Positions 52,601 to 63,061 of a stretch of DNA of 64,000 nucleotides are shown one piece after another. The notes beneath the pieces were generated by a model. The model made no database searches. It worked only from the letters and a program-made list of their open reading frames with translations, and was not told where the DNA came from. The translations under genes and the position numbers were made by a program. Each line of letters starts with the position of its first letter. The stretch's first letter is position 1. Source of the DNA: Bicyclus anynana (Eukaryota > Arthropoda > Insecta > Lepidoptera > Nymphalidae); the NCBI RefSeq assembly GCF_947172395.1, contig NC_069109.1, positions 3,743,968-3,807,967 of the forward strand, in the 5' to 3' direction.

Positions 52601-55368
52601 GTTAAAAAAGCGATTCGGTAGGGAGGTAGTTAGATTATTATAATAATTCCCACTTACTTTTAGTCTGTGGTGCGTCTGCCTGCATTTCGTACGGCATTTG
52701 GTTATAGTAATACCTCATTGCATCGGCCGCTTCTAGCAGCTTGAGGAAGGCTTGACTGAAATTATACAACTAATTCAGTATCGTCGTTCGTTATCAACTC
52801 ATATTCGGCTCACTGCTGAGGTTGAGTCTCCTCTCAGAATGAGAGAGTTTAGGCCAATAAATAAATCAGAGGGGTTAGGCCAATAGTACACGCTGGCCCG
52901 ATGCGGATTGGCAGACTTCACACACGCAGAGAATTAAGAAAATTCTCTGGTATGCAGGTTTCCTCACGATGTTTTCCTTCACCGTTTGAGACACGTGATA
53001 TTTAATTTTATAAAAGGCACACAACTGAAAAGTTGGAGGTGCATGATAATTAAATTTAAAAAAAAAGCTATTATGACATTCAAGATTATATTATGGACAT
53101 GAACATTTTGTAACTTATTATTTTGTAATTGTGACATTGTATTAATTTAGTTTTATTTTTTCGTTCAAATGTATTTAATTATTTAAGATAATTCATACAC
53201 CAGTTATGGTAAAATGTATAAAGGCTCAAATCTATAAATGTACCATCATGTTAATTAAACCTACATTTTCATGAATAAAATATCATTAATTCATATCATT
53301 CATTCATTCATTCATTCATTCATTCATTCATTCATTCATGCCCCGGACCGGTTTCGAACCCGAACTAGCCAATTGACAAAATCGTGGCGCTTGCTCGTTT
53401 TGCAGGCAAAGCAGGGCAATTGCCACCCAGGGAAAATGTGGCAATTGCCCTGCTTTCCCCATATCACGCATCTGCTTGCCCTACTCAGGATCACTGCACG
53501 CCGCATGTAGGTACCCACCTGTTGTCCTCGCCCAGATACTGCAGTGACCTCTTTCCGAGCCGGGGACCGAACCACAGACCCCCGCGGTCACTGTGTGCGC
53601 CGCTATCCAAGTTCTCATCCTAAACACAAACAAACACACATATAACACAAATTAAAACAACTTATTCTTTATTTAGAACTAACAGATGTACATGACACTG
53701 TCTCAAAATCCATTAACTTAGTGTGCAATAGGGTAGTTGACTCATATCAAATTTAATATATACAATATTCCGAAATATATCGATATCAATTAATAAAAGT
53801 TAAGGATTTATTTTTATAAATTATTAATAAAAAAAAAGTTAGGGATTTCTTGTAAAACTTAATTTAAAAATCTTGTATTTTTTCAAACGTCAAAAACGCT
53901 ATAGTATATTTTGTGACGTCACAATGTTATTTGTTGTACTAAACGTCAAACTAATTGAATATTGGATAGAAGCGGGCGTTTCTTTGCGGAAGTTCATCAT
54001 GATTATATAATGATTTATTTATTTTGCTATCATCCGCGAAAATTCGGCGAACCCATGCGACAACGTCACCCAGGTCCGACAAAATACAACGTGCAATTGC
54101 AAAGTTGCAATTGCACGTTGTAGAGTCAACATCTCCTGAGGATGCTCCGGTTTCGGGGTGAAACGTACGTAGAGAGTATTATGTCGGACCTGGGTGACGT
54201 TGTCGCATGGGTTCGCCGAATTTTCGCGGATGATAGCAAAATAAATAAATCATTATATAGTCAAACTAATTGATAACTAATACTTTTGTCAAACGCTCCG
54301 TTTTATGGGATTTGTTAAAGTGACGTCATGAAACATTTGAATAGACTGTCATGGCCGACAGGTGTTTTAGCTTGTATTGTCAAAAACAAAATTATTCGAA
54401 ATGGTGTATAACATCATTTCAATTTAAGACCATTTAAAAAAAGTGTCATCTAACCTATTAATTCCCAAGCCTCTGTGGCGCAGTGGTATGCGCGGTGGAT
54501 ATACAAGACGGAGGTCCTGGGTTCGACCCCGGTTGGGCCGATTGAGGTTTTCTTAATTGGTCCAGGTATGGCTGGTGGTCGGCCGTGGCTAGTTACCACC
54601 CTACCCGGAAAAGACGTACCGCCAAGCGATTTAGCGTTCCGGTACGATGTCGTGTACAAACCGAAAGGGGTGTGGATTTTCATCCTCCTCCTAACAAGTT
54701 AGCCCGCTTTCATCTTTGATTGCATCATCATTTGCCATCAGGTGAGATTGTAGTCAAGGGCTAACTTGTAAGAAATTTAAAAAATATATAAAACCTAACC
54801 TAACAGCAGTTTTCGACTAGTAGAGGTTGGGGAGGGGAATGCGAATATTAATATTATAAAGCTGAAGAGTTTGTTTGAACGCGCTAATCTCAGGAACTAC
54901 TGGTCCGATTTGAAAAATTCATTCAGTGTTAGATAGCCCATTTATCGAGGAAGGCTATAGGCTATAAATTATCCCCGTATTACTACGGGAACGGGAACCA
55001 CGCGGGTGAAACCGCGCGGCGTCAGCTAATTTTAAATATAATAATAATAATAATAATAAAGTCTTTATTTATTTCATACAAATTAGTAATACAATTTTTT
55101 TTTTTTTTTTAATAGATTTTTTTTTTCTTTTTATATTACGTTTGCATGAATCCCATTGTATTGGGTATAGGCCTCCTCCAGCAATTTCCACTTTCGTCTG
55201 TCCCGTCCTGACCTCAACCAATCCCCACCAGCCACTTGAGCAATGCATTTTTCACATTGCTCAATTTTAAATATATGTAAAAAAAATTACCTTCACAATA
55301 TCTCTGGCAGCCATCCCATGAATGCAAAAAACAAACAAAACAACTGAAAATCTATATAAATTATACAT
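49643..55368 (-). CDS. DH-PBAN: Diapause hormone / PBAN neuropeptide precursor, six exons
   Basis: Exons (complement): 55368-55291, 53619-53519, 52755-52658, 51285-51144, 50377-50277 and 49704-49643. Phases and GT-AG sites agree, giving 193 aa, the size and six-exon layout known for moth DH-PBAN. Residues 1 to about 19 are a signal peptide (MYNLYRFSVVLFVFCIHG). Five amidated peptides follow: DH-like ending LWFGPRL-GKR (41-50); alpha VIFTPKL-GR (97-105); beta ending FTPRL-GRK (to 126); PBAN ending NYFSPRL-GR; gamma TFNFQPRL-GR. The precursor ends RVARSINKTKET. The peptides act through G-protein-coupled pyrokinin receptors on pheromone production and, in some species, diapause; expression is expected in subesophageal ganglion neurons. 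The E-K-R before YDNVEFTPRL may release a shortened beta peptide. Intron 2 holds a SINE split by an insertion; intron 1 holds a Helitron and SINE A. Confidence 0.93.
49941..50012. repeat. Hairpin in DH-PBAN intron 5
   Basis: Arms of 31 bp (TAGTATTTTAGTCGAGTACG... and its complement) with one mismatch and a 10-base loop. It may be the core of a small MITE. Confidence 0.8.
50716..51020 (-). repeat. Truncated SINE B and truncated SINE A in DH-PBAN intron 4
   Basis: 50716-50822 is a middle piece of family B (GAGACACGTGATATTTAATT). 50885-51020 is the 3' part of family A (TAGCCCTTCAACACAATCTC). 51024-51110 is the TACGAGGTC repeat. Confidence 0.7.
51370..51684 (-). repeat. SINE family A, full length
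   Basis: Minus strand GCCTCCGTGGCGCAGTGGTA with box B GGGCTCGATCCCCGGCTGGG. It lies in DH-PBAN intron 3. Confidence 0.85.
52250..52600. repeat. CATATCATGGGGTGG-family repeat, two partial copies
   Basis: The phrase AACCCTTTCATT-GATA-CCATATCATGGG occurs twice (52258 and 52377), so two family members or a tandem piece are joined. It lies in DH-PBAN intron 3. Confidence 0.6.
52781..53366 (-). repeat. SINE family B split by an insertion
   Basis: The SINE runs 52781-53046 and resumes at about 53338 (CCCCGGACCGGTTTCGAACC). Between them sits a 290-bp insert with an (ATTC)n tail. GCATG at the left junction and CATG at the right suggest a short target duplication. The SINE ends close to the donor of the DH exon. 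Confidence 0.75.
53047..53337 (+). mobile_element. Retroelement 3' end with (ATTC)n tail
   Basis: AT-rich, no ORF; it ends ATGAATAAAATATCATTAAT then about ten ATTC units, a form typical of some LINE 3' ends. Confidence 0.5.
53723..54460. mobile_element. CRE-site MITE split by a fold-back element
   Basis: Runs from GGGTAGTTGACTCATATC to about 54460 and contains TGACGTCACAATGTTATTTG and TGACGTCATGAAACATTTGA. The fold-back element at 53953-54262 interrupts it. It lies in DH-PBAN intron 1. Confidence 0.75.
53953..54262. mobile_element. Fold-back element with nested palindrome
   Basis: Arms 54004-54084 and 54182-54259 are nearly perfect inverted copies (ATTCGGCGAACCCATGCGAC and so on). A second perfect palindrome, ACAACGTGCAATTGCAA with its complement, lies at 54087-54122. 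No ORF. A single arm occurs at 16185-16440. Confidence 0.85.
54468..54780 (+). repeat. SINE family A, full length
   Basis: GCCTCTGTGGCGCAGTGGTA, box B GGGTTCGACCCCGGTTGGGC, body and tail. In DH-PBAN intron 1. Confidence 0.85.
54847..55029 (+). mobile_element. Short Helitron
   Basis: ATATTAATATTATAAAGCTG to CGCGCGGCGTCAGCTAAT. In DH-PBAN intron 1. Confidence 0.75.
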
Positions 55369-55607
55369 GGTGTTTTAAAAAAGATTGAAATGTATTTTCA
55401 TTGAATTTTCCCGATTTTCGCTCGAAAACCTTTGGATCACTGATGTTTGTATCGGCGAGGGGATGTTTTTATAGGTGCTCTGATTGGAAATCTATGGTAA
55501 TAGAAAGGGGAGTTCGGAGTAAGATGGACTACTTGGGCAAATATGTGTAGGCGTCGAGTATAAAAAAATAAAAAAAAAAGCCTGTGTTAACTCCGACGCA
55601 CGAATGG
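55369..55607 (-). promoter_or_regulatory. DH-PBAN upstream region
   Basis: This stretch precedes the signal-peptide exon and should hold the promoter or a 5' UTR. I see no certain TATA box. A MITE begins at 55608, so the unique upstream DNA is short. Confidence 0.3.
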
Positions 55608-55918
55608 AGTTTACCTACTCTTTCAGATCGACTGTCTAAATGTGTATTTTGCCCCGCATCATACACTGTGTAGGTCTCAATACTTACACCTGAAAAGTGA
55701 AAGGTGCGCATGCGAGGAGCAGCAGGCCGCGGCGTGCGCGCTCGCCAACAGCGTGCACATGTACACGCTATTGGTGGCAGCGCACGGTGAAAGGTGCGCA
55801 GCATAGGTTGCGCACAAAAACGTAACGCTGCCATTCGTTCATCGAATTTTACTGCCTATATTTTTTTCATACCGGGGGCTATATATGAAAAATCGATACT
55901 TATGGAGTAAACTCCAAA
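55608..55918. mobile_element. GAGTTTAC MITE carrying a GC-rich insert
   Basis: Same element as 2537-2752 (TTTCAGATCGACTGTCTAAA, CATACCGGGGGCTATATATG, ends GGAGTTTAC / GTAAACTCC). An extra segment at about 55709-55799 is GC-rich, open in one frame and flanked by direct copies of GTGAAAGGTGCGCA. Confidence 0.75.
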
Positions 55919-56189
55919 AGTAGGTAGTTAATTCTTTTAATATGGTAACAGGTATTATAAGCTCGAGTCTTATTTTAAGAGTAATAATTACTTTTGTGTC
56001 TAAATCTAAATCAGTTTAACCGACTACATACTTTAAAGAATTATTTGTCTTAAAATAAAAGATAGCCATGACCACGTGATCCATAGACAAACCAAGGTTT
56101 CCCAACTTTTTTTTTCTCGTAGACCACTTTCTAATTTAACCGGTTTTGGTGGACCCCCTGCTAAATTTCTATCCCAAACTCGACAAACC

Positions 56190-56244
56190 AAAATTTCCAT
56201 ATGTGAATCTAATCACTTAGATTAGATTCACATATGGAAATTTT
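56190..56244. repeat. Perfect 25-bp hairpin
   Basis: Arms AAATTTCCATATGTGAATCT... and the exact complement with a 5-base loop (ACTTA). Inside the hAT-like element. Confidence 0.9.
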
Positions 56245-56318
56245 CGTTGCAGCTGAATCAACAGCCACCACGAAATAACAGTTTAAAAATAATAATGAGA
56301 ATTGATTAATTCAGATTA

Positions 56319-56630
56319 AGAGCAGTGATAGCCCAGTGGATATGACCTCTGCCTCCGATTCCGGAGGGTGTGGGTTCGAATCCGGTCCGGGGCATGCACC
56401 TCCAACTTTTCAGTTGTGTGCATTTTAAGAAATTAAATATCACGTGTCTCAATCGGTGAAGGAAAACATCGTGAGGAAACCTGCATACCGGAGAATTATC
56501 TTCATTCTCTGCGTGTGTGAAGTCTGCCAATCCGCACTGGGCCAGCGTGGTGGACTATTGGCCTAACCCCTCTCATTCTGAGAGGAGACTCGAGCTCAGC
56601 AGTGAGCCGAATATGGGTTGATGACGACTG
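56319..56630 (+). repeat. SINE family B, full length
   Basis: AGTGATAGCCCAGTGGATAT (box A), GGGTTCGAATCCGGTCC (box B), ending GAGCCGAATATGGGTTGATG. Inserted in the hAT-like element. Confidence 0.87.
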
Positions 56631-57413
56631 TAAATGGATGACAAAAAGTGAAATTGTCCTAGGAAAAGTTATTACAGTCAATTTTAATTTTTGATATCTA
56701 CTCACAGCACATGCAAGCAATCAATTTACAAATTATTTTATTTAGTAAACTCCCTATTTGTTATGAAACCAGATAAATTTTCGTGGACCCCCGCTTAGGA
56801 AACGTGCACCCCCATTTTGTCTCGTCCACATTATGTCACGTCAACGTAGACCCCCGCCGAGTCTTCCGTAAACCCCTGGGGGGAATCGGACCACTTTGGA
56901 AATCAATGGGCTAACCTCTGGACCAACGAGGTAATTATTGACTAAATATTTTTTTAATGTTTTTTATTATAATCTGATCATAATTATGGTCCTGTTTGCT
57001 CCTATTTGGAAATCAATGAGCTAACCTCTGGACCAACGAGGTAATTATTGACTGAATATTTTTTTAATGTTTTTTATTATAATCTGATCATAATTATGGT
57101 CCTTTTTGCCCCTATTTGGAAATCAATGGGCTAACCTCTGGACCAACAAGGTAATTGTTTGAATATGTTTTTAATGTTTTTTTATTCTAATCCGATCACA
57201 TGGTCCTGTTTGCCCCTACTTCCCCCAAGGCTTAAAGTGTTAGTATTGTAAATTGATACAAATGTTCCGAACAGCAATTATCTAGGGTGTCTCTTGATCC
57301 AATACGGGTTTTATTTTATTTGCTCTATTTATAAATGTACGTATACTCTATACTCGTATGTAGGTACACCGGTGTATATAAACTATGCTCGGAGTTTTCT
57401 TTTATATGTATAA

Positions 57414-57579
57414 CTAGCTGACGCCGCGCGGTTTCACCCGCGTGGTTCCCGTTCCTCGATAAATGGGCTATCTAAGACTGAAAGAATTTTTCAAATCGGA
57501 CCAGTAGTTCCTGAGATTAGCGCGTTCAATCAAACAAACAAACAAACAAACTCTTCAGCTTGATAATATTAGTATAGAT
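57414..57579 (-). mobile_element. Short Helitron, reversed
   Basis: CTAGCTGACGCCGCGCGGTT to the complement of TATACTAATATTATCAAGC. An internal segment present in other copies is deleted. Confidence 0.75.
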
Positions 57580-57743
57580 ATATGTATGGTTTATATTTAT
57601 ATGTATAATAAAATCCATTAAATAGATGTCTCCGCGATGGTATATGTCTATCTCGTATGGATATATAACCCAAAATGTTTTTTTTGTCTGTAAATGGCTA
57701 ATTTTTAGCACAACATTTTATTTAAAGGAGTGCAGTCGTGTTT

Positions 57744-58920
57744 TCTATACTAATATTATAAAGAGGTAAAGTTTGTAAGTTTGTAACAGTTCTTTGAAAT
57801 GGGGTAATCTTCGGACCTACTTGTCCGATTTTAAAAATTCTTTCACCAGTAGAATGCTACATTATCGGGGAGTGCTATAGGCTATATTTTATATTTCTAT
57901 CATATATAACTACTGAGTTATCGCGGGTTTTCTCTTACAGGTCGGACCGAAAGACTTACTTATTCGCATGCGCTGCCTCAACCATTGCGTATAACTGAAA
58001 TAAATGTATGGAGGCTTTTTAAACCTTTAAAAGTTCTACAAAAAAGTCCGCGACACCATATATCTATCTTTTATATTTTAGCAGATATAGTACCTTTAAT
58101 ACTTTAATAAATTATTTAAATTTTAAACTAAGGTTTACGTCATTATTTACACAACTAAACTTAAATCCTTATCAAAATAAATTATTTAATAATCACAAGG
58201 ATATTATGGAGATAAGATTTGCCCTTTACAGTATGTTAATTAGTTATATAGTTTCGGAGATAATACAAAATTTCTGAAAGTCGCAGAAATGCCGCTATAT
58301 GACGCCCCCGCGGTTTCAACTACGTGGTTCCCGTTCCCGTGTGAATATGAGGACCAAATGGAAAAAAAGGAGCCTATGACACTCGCAAATAATGTAGCTT
58401 TCTATTGGTAAAAGAATTTTCCAAATCGGTCCAGTAGATCCAGAGATCACTCCCGACAACCACACAAACTTTACCTCTTTATAGTATTAGCATAGAAGTC
58501 GCTTGGGAAATTATAGTCTTTTGGTCATTGCACCACGCACAAAAGGCTGGACCAATTTTGCTGAGGGTAGGGATAGGATAGAGGTAGAGGTAGGGGAAGG
58601 ATATGAAACGTATAGGGTAGGGGAGGAGTAGGATAGGGGGAGGGTAGGGTAAGGTAGGGTAGGGGTAGGGTAGGGTTAGGGTAGGGTAGGAGTAAGGTAG
58701 GGGTAGATTAGGGGTAGGGTAGGAAAGGGTATGGATAGGTTACGGGTAGGGTTAGGGTAGGGGTAAGGTGGGGGGAGGGTAGGGTTAGCGTTAGCGGTAG
58801 GGTAGGAGTAAGATAGGGGTAGGGCAGGGTAAGGTTGGGTAGGTTTATGAGGAGGGTAAGGTAGAGGTAGAGAAGTTTACATCAATTTTTACGCGGACGA
58901 AGTCGCGGGCGTCCGCTAGT
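57744..58920 (+). mobile_element. Long Helitron, partner of 35999-37313
   Basis: TCTATACTAATATTATAAAG to GCGGACGAAGTCGCGGGCG and TCCGCTAGT. It matches the other long copy except for a shorter G-rich array (58565-58880) and small indels. Confidence 0.85.
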
Positions 58921-59078
58921 TAGTTATATATTAATTTTAAGTTAATTTAGTTTTAACTACTTCTGTCCAGTCTTAAGCTGAATAGTTTTATTATTATTAT
59001 TATTATAATTTTCGAAGCGATTTTAACCAATACAGCATTAATCCTTATCCAGTTACTTTAAATACATTGTTGATTTAA

Positions 59079-59470
59079 TATACAGGGTGATTCGGTCTTT
59101 AGTGCGGATATTTTTTTTCGTGGTTCTGTATCATTAATAGAATATAAATCTACAAACAGTTCGATACATTTTATGTAATTTTTTTTTTAATTTATGTCTC
59201 TAAAATAACAAAATAATGTACATATTATTACTAAACAAGATATATTCAGCTTAAAAGTGATCTGGTGACGTCCTTTAGGTATCAAACGAAAATAAAATAA
59301 ACGCACAATAGGGTGACCCTAAAATTCTGTTCAAAAGTAAATAACTTTAGCTAACGATAATTTTGTTATTTTTGAGTTAAAAAAAAAAAGAAAAAATACG
59401 TGATCATTAAATTTTGTTTATGTACAAAATATAAAAATATCCGCACTAAAAAAATTTTCTTCCTGTATAT
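59079..59470 (+). mobile_element. Young MITE, TA-flanked, partner of 28460-28852
   Basis: TATACAGGGTGATTCGGTCT to TTTTCTTCCTGTATA. Virtually identical to the inverted copy 30 kb away. Confidence 0.82.
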
Positions 59471-59524
59471 CTATATGGCCCTTTACAGTATATTATTTAA
59501 ATGAATATTTTCAAGGATATTTCA

Positions 59525-59987
59525 GACTAGCGGACGCCCACGACTTCGTTCGCATCGAAATCAATGTAAACTTTCAAGCCTTATTTCACCACTTTAAAGT
59601 TTGAATTAAAAAAAAATTTGAATCCCATTATAATTCGTATTTTTTTCATGATTTATGAACAAATTTTTAAAACTGTAACTCTAAAAATGAAGGACTTTCC
59701 ATACAAACTTCCTACCCCTATTTCACCCCCTTTTTATTTTATTTTCGCAATAAAAAGTATGTTATAACCTTCTTCGTATTATGGTCTTAAACAGTGCCAA
59801 GTTTCATTTGAATTCATTCAGTAGTTCCAGCGTGATGAGCGAATAATAAAAAAACAAAGCGAAAGCGAAAGACAAAAATCGAAAAAAAATATTTTTAGTA
59901 TCGATTATATAATAAACAATTTTCAAAATATCTTCAATGTACAGAATGTACAAAATGTACAGAATTAGTATTATAAGTATAGATTCT
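59525..59987 (-). mobile_element. Helitron, reversed, decayed
   Basis: Begins CTAGCGGACGCCCACGACTT and ends with AGTATTATAAGTATAGAT, the reversed 5' end. From 59988 to about 60254 there is a second Helitron-like end (GAAGCTGGGGCCGGTCGCTA). Confidence 0.65.
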
Positions 59988-60244
59988 AGATGGCGCTGGC
60001 GTCAGTTATGCCACGGTAACGTTTGTTGTTACAAATGGTATAAGTAAAATCTCTAATTGCGAATAAATGTATAGAATTTGACCAGTTTTATTAAAAGTGA
60101 CCAGTTTTGTTAAAAGTGACCAGTTTTATTATAAGTAGATATAGATATAGATTTAAAAATTGCGGGACGTAGCATTTGCGACGGTACCGGCCGGCGGGAG
60201 CGTCCTATAAATGGAGCCTTATTGCACCCGAGCGAAGCTGGGGC

Positions 60245-60600
60245 CGGTCGCTAGTATAGTTATATAATCATCATCATCCTCATCATCATCATCATATCAG
60301 CCGATGGACGTCCACTGCAAGACATAGGCCTTTTGTAGGCACTTCCAAACATCACGATACTGAGCCGCCTGCGTCCAGCGAATGTCTGCGACTTGCTTGA
60401 TGTCGTCAGTCCACCTGGTGGGGGGTCGACCAACACTGCACTGTCTAGTGCGGGGTCGCCATTCCAGCACCTTGGGACCCCAACGTCCATCGGCTCTTCG
60501 AACTATGTGCCCCGCCCATTGCCACTTCAGCTTCGCAACTCGTTGAGCTATGTCGGTGACTTTGGTTCTTCTGCGGATTTCCTCATTAAATAATACTATA
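60245..60600 (-). pseudogene. RTE-type LINE C-terminal fragment
   Basis: Minus strand encodes the RTE polyprotein end: RRTKVTDIAQRVAKLKWQWA, then GHIVRRADGRWGPKVLEWRP, CSVGRPPTRWTDDI and LQWTSIG, followed by TGATGATGATGAT repeats. It is 5'-truncated. The 48120 fragment is a relative. Confidence 0.82.
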
Positions 60601-60997
60601 TAATAACGCTTATATTAAATTTCTTTATGCATAAATTACTTATATGTGAAATTTTAAATTAATAATTTTTCACGCCGTCTGGTTTTTGTTTTTCACCAAA
60701 ATGCCGAACAAAGCCTGTGAGAGTCACATATTCCTCATTTTATGAAGGATGAAACGTTGTTAGTACCCTTTTAGGGTTCCATAGTTCACAAGGAACCCTT
60801 ATAGTTTCAGTATGTCCGTCCGTCCGTCCGCGGTTTAGCACAGAGACTATTACTACTAGAAAGCTGTGAATTAGCATGAGTATGTACCTACATTAAAAAT
60901 GTGAACAAAATCGTATAATAAAATTAAAAAAAAAATTATCGTCTATCCCATGGTATGGGGTATAGTTATCGGTATTTTTGTGCATTACTTTTTTTAT
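60601..60997. other. Spacer with a GGGTTCC repeat edge
   Basis: 60770-60900 has TTAGGGTTCCATAGTTCACA and GTCCGTCCGTCCG, a common insect interspersed repeat border. No gene seen. Confidence 0.45.
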
Positions 60998-61776
60998 TTT
61001 TATTCTGTACAAGTTAGCCCTTGACTACAATCTCACCTGATGGTAAGTGATAATGCAATCTAACATGGAAGCGGGCTAACTTGTTAGGAATAGGATGACA
61101 ATCTACACCCCTTTTAGGTTTTTACACGACGAGTGAAAAGCTAGGAGCGATTGACGCGCGACGCAAATTTTATGACGTGAGCGCCAAAACCATTTTTACC
61201 TAATTGCAAGTAAATTAAACAACATAACGAAAAACAAAATGGCCATGTTCATGGCCAAAAATTTAAGAAAATAAGTTTGCTTTTCCTGAGATTGAAAGCA
61301 AAATGTGAGCAAAACATGTATTTTTCAAAAAAATAAACTATCGAGAAAAGTTTTACAAATTGTGTATTTTGTATAGTCATAACGAAGCTAACACTTTGAA
61401 ATATCATTTACCCAAATATCAGATTCAGAACCATTTGTAACCACCAAAATACATTTTTTTTTTATTCTTTACAAGTTAGCCCTTGACTACAATCTCACCT
61501 GATGGTAAGTGATGATGGAGTCTAAGATGGAAGCGGACTAACTTGTTAGGAGGAGGATGAAAATCCCTTTCGGTTTCTACACGGCATCGTACCGGAACGC
61601 TAAATTGCTTGGCGGTACGTCTTTGCCGGTAGGGTGGTAACTAGCCACGGCCGAAGTCTCCCACCAGCCAGACCTGGACAAATTAAGAAAATCTCAATCT
61701 GCCCAGCCGGGGATCGAACCCAGGACCTCCGTTTTGTAAATCCACCGCACATACCACTGCGCCACGGAGGCCGTTA
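60998..61776 (-). repeat. Two SINE family A copies
   Basis: 60998-61125 is a 3' piece (TAGCCCTTGACTACAATCTC). 61455-61776 is full length, with GCCTCCGTGGCGCAGTGGTA and box B GGGTTCGATCCCCGGCTGGG on the minus strand. Between them is AT-rich DNA without a gene. Confidence 0.85.
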
Positions 61777-61779
61777 AAA

Positions 61780-63060
61780 CGATAGCAAATGTCATTCCCA
61801 TACACCTTTCTAGTTTTAGAAGCGTTAGCGATGGTAGAAAGAGAATTAACTTGCCACTTGGCTAGGGGGGCTGTATACTAACCTCTGGACCAACGAGGTA
61901 ATTATTATCGGAATAGTTTTTTAATATTTTTAACAAGCTAATATTAGCTTCACTTGTACCTAACTATGTACGTAAGAAAATCTTGGAACCTTATTAACTC
62001 GGAATTTTGCGGAAAATGTAAATGTACTAAAAATATAAAATTTTTAAATAATTGTTTTTTATTAAACCATTTTTACTGTTAAACTCCGGAATAAAAATCT
62101 GCCAAAAAAAGTAATTCAATCCATTACGGCATTTCTTCGTAACACACATTGTTTACTTTTTTTTTAAAAACCTTATTTCGACTTTGGGTTCGAGCCCTTT
62201 AAAGCGTTTTTTTTTTCCATTTTAATCACTTTAGGTTCAAAATGGCTAGAATCCAGAGCTGCGAAGTCTGATAAAAATGTAAAAATAACTGTCATAACAC
62301 TGCACATACTTAAAATTAAAAAAATATCCAAAATATGTAATATACTATACATAAATATGTAATATTTATACTACAAATGTAATAAAGGGTATATCTGGCT
62401 AACACAGCCTCTAAATGTTTCATATCTCTTTGCTAGGTATGTAGAGATATTTCTTGCATGTCAATAGGATGCAGCTGCAATGACTTAAAGCCAATTCTTT
62501 TCTCATGTAAATTATATTGTTTTCCGGATATGCATCTGTTTCAATATTAGCTGTTAAAATACACAGTTTCATTGCCAAATTAACAGTGAATATACAGTAA
62601 ATAGATTACTCCTGCATGTTAATTATCACCTATTAATATTAATTAATCCTAATAGGGATGATGACAGTTTTTTAAATTGTATATAATTAAGAGTATACTC
62701 ATATAAATTTTCATCTAATTACGATAAAATATTTTTAATAGTTTTTGAAATTTTATAATCTCATTTATTTTGCAAATATCCAGACAATCTTTGCTTTTTA
62801 TGTATAAATTAGTTAACATTGACCCTATTTACCCGAATGTATCATAAAAATCAATATATTCAAACCTAGTCATCATCCCCATTGCCACAAAATGTTGGAA
62901 CAACATCCCCCCACCTATTCGGCAGGTAAAATCTAAATTTACTTTTAAGAAAATATTTCGCTTGTATTTGTTAGATTGCCAAAAAGCAGACTGTGGCAAT
63001 TATTAATTAATAATAAACAATTAATAAAGTAAATAACATTTTGTCAATTAATTTAATGTT
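61780..63060. other. AT-rich spacer
   Basis: No gene found. 61880-61920 is a single copy of the hAT-tail block, and 62690-62900 is the inverted partner of 18690-18915. Confidence 0.5.
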
Positions 63061-63061
63061 T

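Larger units (their letters stand above)
56092..57230. mobile_element. hAT-like non-autonomous element with internal SINE B and tandem tail
   Basis: Left end AAGGTTTCCCAACTTTTTTT; right region AACCCCTGGGGGGAATCGGA and CCACTTTGGAAATCAATGGG, in hAT style. A SINE B (56319-56630) is inserted. The right end is repeated three times at 110-111 bp spacing (56898, 57009, 57119), each with TAACCTCTGGACCAACGAGG. A single copy of that block is at 61880. Confidence 0.6.

Noticed and set aside
53336..53575. 79-codon minus-strand ORF as a gene
   Set aside because: It is an off-frame reading of the DH exon. The adjacent frame encodes LWFGPRLGKR with proper splice sites.
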